From an uncultured Prevotella sp. (lineage in GTDB: Bacteria; Bacteroidota; Bacteroidia; Bacteroidales; Bacteroidaceae), in assembly GCA_937901345.1 (NCBI GenBank), contig CALCHM010000047.1, positions 1 through 20,589 on the forward strand: a stretch of 20,589 nt of DNA, given 5' to 3'. Of this stretch, positions 16,092 to 20,589 are shown piece after piece. The translations under genes were made by a program, and so were the position numbers. The stretch's first letter is position 1. Each line of letters begins with the position of its first letter. The notes beneath the pieces are model-generated. The model saw nothing but the letters and a program-made list of their open reading frames with translations. It was not told where the DNA came from and searched no databases.

Positions 16092-17477
16092 ATGGCAAAA
16101 GAAAAAACCGTATACGTCTGCGACCATTGCGGACAAGAGTCTTCAAAATGGCAAGGCAAGTGCCCTGCTTGTGGACAGTGGAACACCTTTAAGGAACTCC
16201 GTCTTCACACGTCCTCCGCACGTAATGCCGAGGTACAGGCACGCCATGCTTTGACAGGATTGGATGGGCATAAGGCGCAACCTGTGCCCCTTCGTAACGT
16301 TTCGGCAGATGAGGAACCGCGCATAGACACACACGATGCTGAACTCAATCGTGTGCTGGGTGGCGGACTCGTGCCAGGGTCGTTAGTGCTTTTGGGTGGT
16401 GAACCAGGTATTGGTAAATCAACCTTATTGTTGCAAACCGTGCTCGCCATGAAGGAGCGACGCATTCTCTACGTGAGTGGAGAAGAAAGCGAGCGACAAA
16501 TCAAACTCCGTGCCGACCGCATCACGCAAGAACCCTCCGACTGCCTCCTTGTGTGTGAAACCAACCTCGAAACGATCTTCACCCACATCAAGAACACCCA
16601 ACCGGGGCTTGTCATTATTGACTCCATACAGACTATCGCTACGGAGACCGTAGAATCATCACCTGGAAGTGTCACGCAGATTCGTGAGTGTGCCGCTGCC
16701 ATCCTGAAGTATGCCAAGGAGAGTAATGTGCCCGTCATTCTCATTGGGCATATTACGAAAGAGGGCAGTATTGCAGGGCCGAAGGTATTAGAACATATCG
16801 TTGACACCGTCTTGCAATTTGAAGGCGACCGCCACTACTTCTATCGCATCCTGCGCAGCATCAAAAACCGCTTCGGGTCAACTTCGGAAATTGGCATCTA
16901 CGAGATGAACTCCGACGGACTCCGCCCTGTAGACAATCCCTCGGGATTGCTCCTTACGCAAAGTGGAGAAGAACTTTCGGGCATCGCCATCTCGGCCGCC
17001 ATCGAAGGCGTTCGTCCCTTCCTCATTGAAACGCAAGCCTTAGTTTCCACTGCTGCTTACGGAACACCCCAGCGCTCCGCCACAGGGTTCGACTTGCGCC
17101 GCCTCAACATGTTGCTGGCTGTCTTGGAGAAGCGCGTAGGCTTCAAACTCGTGCAGAAGGACGTCTTTCTCAACATCGCAGGCGGCATCCGTGTGAGCGA
17201 TCCTGCCATAGACCTCTCCGTGATTGCTGCCGTGCTTTCGAGTAACGTAGATACTGCCATTGAGCGCAATGTGAGTATGGCGGGAGAAGTGGGGTTGAGC
17301 GGAGAAATTCGTCCTGTCAATCGCATTGCCCAACGCATTGCTGAGGCTGAAAAGTTAGGCTTCCGCAGCTTCCTCCTGCCCGAAGCCAACATGAAGAGCA
17401 TTGACCCCAAGCAATACAACATCGAACTCGTTCCAGTAGCCCGCGTGGAGTATGCCCTGCGTGAACTGTTTGGGTAA
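16092..17477 (+). CDS. radA: DNA repair protein RadA (Sms)
   Basis: This 461-residue RadA/Sms protein is a hexameric helicase that promotes branch migration during recombinational repair. The order of parts is canonical. An N-terminal C4 zinc finger has C10xxC13 and C24xxC27. The RecA-like ATPase has Walker A GEPGIGKST (103-111) and Walker B-like LVIIDSIQ (173-180). The RadA-specific KNRFG motif is at 258-262. A Lon protease-like C-terminal domain follows from about 285, with no sign of protease activity expected. Length matches the family. The ATG at 16092 directly precedes the zinc finger and is the only sensible start. A strong terminator lies 21 bases after the stop. Confidence 0.97.
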   Translation: MAKEKTVYVCDHCGQESSKWQGKCPACGQWNTFKELRLHTSSARNAEVQARHALTGLDGHKAQPVPLRNVSADEEPRIDTHDAELNRVLGGGLVPGSLVLLGGEPGIGKSTLLLQTVLAMKERRILYVSGEESERQIKLRADRITQEPSDCLLVCETNLETIFTHIKNTQPGLVIIDSIQTIATETVESSPGSVTQIRECAAAILKYAKESNVPVILIGHITKEGSIAGPKVLEHIVDTVLQFEGDRHYFYRILRSIKNRFGSTSEIGIYEMNSDGLRPVDNPSGLLLTQSGEELSGIAISAAIEGVRPFLIETQALVSTAAYGTPQRSATGFDLRRLNMLLAVLEKRVGFKLVQKDVFLNIAGGIRVSDPAIDLSVIAAVLSSNVDTAIERNVSMAGEVGLSGEIRPVNRIAQRIAEAEKLGFRSFLLPEANMKSIDPKQYNIELVPVARVEYALRELFG

Positions 17478-17498
17478 AAAATTCTACCTCATAAAATG

Positions 17499-17545
17499 AG
17501 TAAACGCCAGCGTACAAAACGATGTACGTTGGCGTTTACTTTTTT
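17499..17545 (+). terminator. Intrinsic terminator of radA, possibly bidirectional
   Basis: An 18-bp stem (17499-17516 with 17523-17540, one G-T wobble) and a 6-base loop are followed by TTTTT. It lies between radA and the convergent acyltransferase gene. On the minus strand the stem is followed by CATTTTA, a weak U-tract, so it may serve both genes. Confidence 0.88.
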
Positions 17546-17573
17546 CATTATTTTCACAGAACATGAAACGAAC

Positions 17574-18728
17574 TTAGCGAACAAAGACGCGGGTCCATCT
17601 GCATTTCGAGAGTGCCCAAGTGAGGAGCACACTGATGCTGGCGGTAGTTACTGCAGCAAGCAAAATGCGCACGATGTAGGGCAGACAAGGGAGATTGTAG
17701 AGGTCGTAACTCACGAAAGTGAACGTGAAATGACAAAGGTAAACCCCAAAGGTCAAGCGTGCCGCCTTGCTGAGCCACTGGCGCGAACGGAAATTGCACT
17801 TCTGAATGACGATAAATACGGGGAAGGTCATCAGGAATACGTTGATGCCTGCGAAGTACCACAGGATTTCCAAATACGCATAATTGCCAGGAAAGTATGC
17901 GTTCGTAATAACATAACCTACTGACGTAACGACATAACCTACGGCAAACATCGGCAAGCAGATAAGGGCGATTTTTCGCCAACTCCAATCCAGAGGGTAT
18001 CGTTTCAGATAATAGGCCAGGATGAGGTAACCGATGAATCCCGATACGTAATAGAAACTACCATAGACGTTCCAGTCACACTCACCAAAGAGTCCCATGT
18101 GACCATAGTTGCCGCTGTATCCCACCACGGGTGCCACCATTTTCAAGTAAGGCAGAAAGAGGGATGCTCCCCAAACGTAGAGCACGGTTTTTATCTCCTT
18201 TCGTGAAGCCTGAGTGAACCAACTACTGAGAATGGGCATCACAAAGTAAAGACCTATAAGCATGTAGAGATACCATAGTGGCGTTGTGTCGAAGTTGAAA
18301 TTAAAGACGAAGGTGTAGAGACGTTGCAAGAGCGTACCCACAGTGTAATCAGTCACCGACAATTGTGGATTGGGAGTATGCGGACTCACTTCGGTGAAAT
18401 AGAAAAACGCCATGAGAGGCAACAAGAGCGACCAAAACACGAGTGGGGGAAGGATGCGACCAATGCGCTTGCGGTAAAACTGGTTTAACGTAGTTCCAGG
18501 AGCAATGGGCAGCAGCAATACCGCAGTCATCATTGCAAAAAGGGGCACACAGGGGCGCACAAGACTCCCGCTGAAAACACCTGTGAGAAACATTTCGCGA
18601 TTCGAATCAAAATGCGCCACAAAGGGATCGCAACAGTGGGAGAAGACCACCAAAAGGCAGGCAATGACGCGCAGCGCGTCAACCCAACCTACATTCTCTC
18701 GTTCATTCAACTGCATAGCGTAAAGCAT
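17574..18728 (-). CDS. Acyltransferase-3 family membrane protein
   Basis: This 384-residue integral membrane protein is of the acyltransferase-3 (OafA/WecH-like) family, which moves acetyl or similar groups onto surface glycans or other envelope substrates. About ten hydrophobic segments alternate with short loops. The catalytic pattern is seen in WVDALRVIACLLVVFSHC, with R20 and H31, and in FYRKRIGRILPP (84-95). Late conserved residues appear in TFGVYLCHF. The donor and acceptor cannot be read from the sequence, and no glycan gene lies nearby to help. Two ATGs (18728 and 18716) are possible starts. The upstream one lies just after a TATCTTTG element, and the one at 18716 is equally plausible. 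Confidence 0.88.
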   Translation of the reverse strand: MLYAMQLNERENVGWVDALRVIACLLVVFSHCCDPFVAHFDSNREMFLTGVFSGSLVRPCVPLFAMMTAVLLLPIAPGTTLNQFYRKRIGRILPPLVFWSLLLPLMAFFYFTEVSPHTPNPQLSVTDYTVGTLLQRLYTFVFNFNFDTTPLWYLYMLIGLYFVMPILSSWFTQASRKEIKTVLYVWGASLFLPYLKMVAPVVGYSGNYGHMGLFGECDWNVYGSFYYVSGFIGYLILAYYLKRYPLDWSWRKIALICLPMFAVGYVVTSVGYVITNAYFPGNYAYLEILWYFAGINVFLMTFPVFIVIQKCNFRSRQWLSKAARLTFGVYLCHFTFTFVSYDLYNLPCLPYIVRILLAAVTTASISVLLTWALSKCRWTRVFVR

Positions 18729-18748
18729 GTCTAAGGGTTATTGCGTCA

Positions 18749-18756
18749 CAAAGATA
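18749..18756 (-). promoter_or_regulatory. Candidate -7 element for the acyltransferase gene
   Basis: On the minus strand this reads TATCTTTG, fitting TAnnTTTG, 20 bases before the upstream ATG. No TTTG is at the expected -33 distance. The very short leader makes it only a candidate and would favour the ATG at 18716. Confidence 0.4.
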
Positions 18757-18908
18757 CAGATTTTTACTCCCGTCTCTATTCTTTCAGACAGAAGTATTGT
18801 ATGAAAATGCTCAAAATGAGGCATATTTCCTACCCTAACCTTCTCGTAAGGATTGCACAAAATGGTTAAAAAAATTAACAGTTTAGTAAAAAATTATATA
18901 AATATCTG

Positions 18909-18916
18909 TACATTTG
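18909..18916 (+). promoter_or_regulatory. Candidate -7 promoter element of the structured RNA
   Basis: TACATTTG fits the Bacteroidetes -7 consensus and is preceded by a very AT-rich stretch (18866-18908). The -33 part is unclear; TTTA at 18882-18885 is the nearest. Transcription would begin near 18922. Confidence 0.55.
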
Positions 18917-18921
18917 CATCG

Positions 18922-19328
18922 TCTTCCGACGTTTGTCTGTACAAGCGTGTGCAGATGTCCACGCCGAAGTTGGTAACAAAGTTCCTTGAATAAGGATAAC
19001 TGTTACGGCGGAGAAGGGGTGGGATGGGAAGACGAACATATAAAAGGCGTTTACTTACGCACTGTTCTAAGACCTTCTGAAATCTAGCAAATTTACAGTA
19101 TCGTAGTCTTGAACTTTGCAACGGTAGATGTCCATAGGGTGTGGTTTTATCAACCATCGTGCGACAGCCGTGATTGTATCCGTGTGGATACAATCGCTAG
19201 TCGCATAGGATGGCAATATATATAAATCATATTCGGCGTGGACTCTAGCGTTGTCTGTTCAACTACGATGGGCAATTGCTAGAGCCTCAGAAGGTGGAAC
19301 GGACAATCGTTGGTTCCACGTCTTTTTT
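18922..19328 (+). ncRNA. Candidate structured non-coding RNA or long structured leader, about 400 nt
   Basis: No protein-coding frame is credible here, yet complementary segments are dense. Helices read by eye: 18929-18936 with 18941-18948; a long-range perfect 11-bp helix 18957-18967 with 19233-19243; 18973-18978 with 19001-19006, plus inner pairs; 19047-19050 with 19057-19060; 19069-19073 with 19106-19110; 19154-19158 with 19209-19213; 19161-19165 with 19200-19204; a perfect 10-bp GTGT-loop hairpin 19172-19195; 19244-19249 with 19278-19283, enclosing 19250-19253 with 19260-19263. A -7 element precedes it and an intrinsic terminator closes it. I do not recognise tmRNA, RNase P RNA, SRP RNA, 6S or a known riboswitch signature. 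It could be a Bacteroidales-specific RNA family already catalogued, or new. A stand-alone RNA and a regulatory leader for the next gene are both possible. Confidence 0.6.
19294..19327 (+). terminator. Intrinsic terminator ending the structured RNA
   Basis: GTGGAAC (19294-19300) pairs with GTTCCAC (19313-19319), with a 12-base loop, followed by GTC and TTTTTT. It ends 38 bases before the ATG of the secreted-protein gene, and no new -7 element is visible in between. Confidence 0.8.
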
Positions 19329-19365
19329 GTGTTCATACTGCAATCAGAAAACAATTTAAAATTTT

Positions 19366-20487
19366 ATGCGTATGAATAAAATCCTACTCAACAACGTTTT
19401 GAAAGCCGCATGGATTGTCTGTGCGTGGCTTTGTGCGACTTGTGCTTTGGCGCAGGAAGCAGATCGTGTGTATGTTTCGGGAGAACTCTCGTTTAAACCT
19501 GGAGGCGACACCGAAACACAGTATTTCTCCGTAAACATTGCGGATGCTTCTATGGACTATGTGGCGTATCAGCTGGACATTGTTCTGCCCGAAGGATTGG
19601 AAATCGCTTACTATGATGGCGAACTTGATATTTACATCGACGACACAACAATCTATCCCACCAATCGTAATAAGGTGCCTTACCATTCGTTGACTCCGAA
19701 AGTCAATAAGGATCACATCCGCGTGATTTGTAAAGATGACGGCAACCGTGCATTTGATGCAAAGTCTGGCGAACTCTTCAAGGTCGGCGTCGTAGCTTCG
19801 CCCTACTTAAAACCAGGCGATGTAAAGGTGCTGTTGCGTAACATCATTCTTTCGGACATCAATTCTCAAGGTCCCGAATTTGATGCCGTAGAACCTGCTT
19901 CTATTGGCACCGCTTCAACCACCAGCACCATCCCGTTGAAGGTTTCTGCAAGCAACAAGTTCAGCACTTGCATCTTGCCCTTTGACGCCCAACTCCCCGC
20001 GGGACTTGAGGCCTATAGTTGCGAGGCTACTGATGGTAACAACTTGGTGTTGACACAGCAATCTTCCATGCAAGCCTTCACGCCCTACATCGTGTATGCG
20101 CCCAATGGTTTTGACGGAACCCTTACGGGCACCGTAGATGCTGAACAATATCAACCAGTAGTGACCAATGGTTATCTCACGGGTACTGTGGTGAAAACGG
20201 AAATAACGGGTGACGCCGGCAATTACGTGCTCCAAAACCAGGACGAAGGTCCCATGTTCTACCGCGTAGGTGACACCTCTTTCGCCATCCCCGCCGGTAA
20301 ATGTTGGCTCACCCTCCCCGCTTCGCTCCAAGGCGTAGCCGCATTCCAACTCCACCGCCCCACGGGCATCGAAACCATCCCCGTTTCCACCCTTGATGCC
20401 AACATGCTTTACGACCTCAGTGGTCGCCGCATTGCGCAACCCGCCAAGGGCGTTTATATTGTTGGGGGTAAGAAGGTGGTGAAGTAA
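19366..20487 (+). CDS. Secreted protein with cohesin-like N-domain and C-terminal sorting-like tail
   Basis: This 373-residue protein has a signal peptide (residues 1-29, hydrophobic AAWIVCAWLCATCALA, cleavage predicted before QEAD). The mature N-terminal half (about 34-185) has the alternating strands of a cohesin-like or carbohydrate-binding beta domain (YQLDIVLPEGLEI, then ELFKVGVVASPYLKPGD, then VLLRNIILSD). The middle is a second beta-rich region. The last 27 residues, with YDLSGRRIAQPAKGVYIV and GGKKVVK, match a short C-terminal tail frequent in Prevotella-like secreted proteins and resembling T9SS-dependent sorting tails. Function is unknown; a surface or extracellular protein is inferred. 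ATGs at 19366 and 19372 are both possible. Its only visible route of transcription passes through the upstream RNA and terminator. Confidence 0.82.
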   Translation: MRMNKILLNNVLKAAWIVCAWLCATCALAQEADRVYVSGELSFKPGGDTETQYFSVNIADASMDYVAYQLDIVLPEGLEIAYYDGELDIYIDDTTIYPTNRNKVPYHSLTPKVNKDHIRVICKDDGNRAFDAKSGELFKVGVVASPYLKPGDVKVLLRNIILSDINSQGPEFDAVEPASIGTASTTSTIPLKVSASNKFSTCILPFDAQLPAGLEAYSCEATDGNNLVLTQQSSMQAFTPYIVYAPNGFDGTLTGTVDAEQYQPVVTNGYLTGTVVKTEITGDAGNYVLQNQDEGPMFYRVGDTSFAIPAGKCWLTLPASLQGVAAFQLHRPTGIETIPVSTLDANMLYDLSGRRIAQPAKGVYIVGGKKVVK

Positions 20488-20496
20488 TCCATACGT

Positions 20497-20537
20497 AAAA
20501 ATCATGGCAATAATATAGGAGTTGAGCCAAGATTTTT
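20497..20537 (+). terminator. Terminator-like hairpin after the secreted-protein gene
   Basis: AAAAATC-A-TGGC (20497-20508) pairs with GCCA-A-GATTTTT (20526-20537), 11 bp with one A-A mismatch and a 17-base loop. The right arm itself ends in five T, starting 10 bases after the stop. Confidence 0.7.
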
Positions 20538-20539
20538 AA

Positions 20540-20589
20540 CAGACCCCCTCCGCAACTAAAGTTGCTCGTCCCCCTAACTTATGGGGACA
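20540..20589. repeat. Likely edge of a dispersed intergenic repeat (truncated by window end)
   Basis: A C-rich segment with GCAAC-TAAA-GTTGC (20552-20565) flanked by CCCCCT and GTCCCCCT resembles a class of short palindromic intergenic elements I recall from many bacterial genomes. It runs off the end of the window, so its extent cannot be judged. It is not coding in the visible part. Confidence 0.35.

Noticed and set aside
17496..17924. 142-residue plus-strand ORF antisense to the acyltransferase
   Set aside because: It overlaps a terminator and a convincing membrane acyltransferase; the composition is that of a shadow frame.
18984..19020. Resemblance of TTGAATAAGGATAA...CGGCGGAGAAGG to the TPP riboswitch 3' half
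   Set aside because: The essential CTGAGA half is absent upstream and the spacing around GGATAA does not fit; the downstream gene is not a thiamine gene.
18894..19193. 99-residue minus-strand ORF in the structured RNA region
   Set aside because: It runs antisense to the RNA, ends in the AT-rich promoter area and shows no recognisable domain or start signal.
18922..19328. The structured RNA as tmRNA or RNase P RNA
   Set aside because: There is no tRNA-like CCA 3' end or tag reading frame for tmRNA, and no GAGGAAAGTCC-type conserved core for RNase P RNA.

Overview
The window is chromosomal DNA from a member of the Bacteroidota, most likely order Bacteroidales and probably a Prevotellaceae-like species. 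The evidence is the Bacteroidetes-type promoter pattern (TTTG, 19 bases, TAnnTTTG) upstream of several genes, the lack of clear Shine-Dalgarno sites, and families that are largely Bacteroidetes-typical: a DUF3127 protein, an OmpH/Skp-MurI pair, a Big_5 lipoprotein, a DUF3108 protein and a short C-terminal sorting-like tail on a secreted protein. The genus is inference.

Layout. Bases 1-150 are the 3' end of a 23S rRNA gene. A 5S rRNA gene (about 253-362) and a strong intrinsic terminator follow. A large stand-alone helicase with an N-terminal PLD nuclease-like domain and a DUF3427-type C-terminus lies at 667-3435. Two minus-strand genes come next: a ComF-type phosphoribosyltransferase (3536-4381) and a DUF3127 OB-fold protein with an SSB-like acidic tip (4488-4865). 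The DUF3127 gene is divergent from dnaN (5137-6261), which is followed by a DEDDh exonuclease (6311-7072). A 537-base gene-free stretch holds a terminator, a 42-bp tandem repeat and a textbook Bacteroidetes promoter. It leads into skp/ompH (7610-8188), murI (8352-9170) and a Big_5 lipoprotein (9170-11092). A 9-bp TCTAGA minisatellite sits between ompH and murI.

After a 327-base gap with several hairpins come a DUF3108 protein (11420-12211), pdxB (12211-13248), mutS (13310-15931) and radA (16092-17477). A large inverted repeat and a polypyrimidine tract separate mutS from radA. An acyltransferase-3 membrane protein is on the minus strand (17574-18728). The 637 bases between it and the last gene look like a structured non-coding RNA of about 400 nt with its own promoter and terminator. 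The last gene (19366-20487) encodes a secreted protein, and the window ends in a terminator-like hairpin and what looks like the edge of a dispersed intergenic repeat.

Functionally most genes are housekeeping: replication and repair (sliding clamp, exonuclease, MutS, RadA, DUF3127), envelope biogenesis (Skp, MurI, lipoprotein, DUF3108) and vitamin B6 synthesis (PdxB). The less ordinary parts are the structured RNA locus at 18909-19328, the PLD-helicase beside the rRNA operon, and three distinct intergenic repeat structures.
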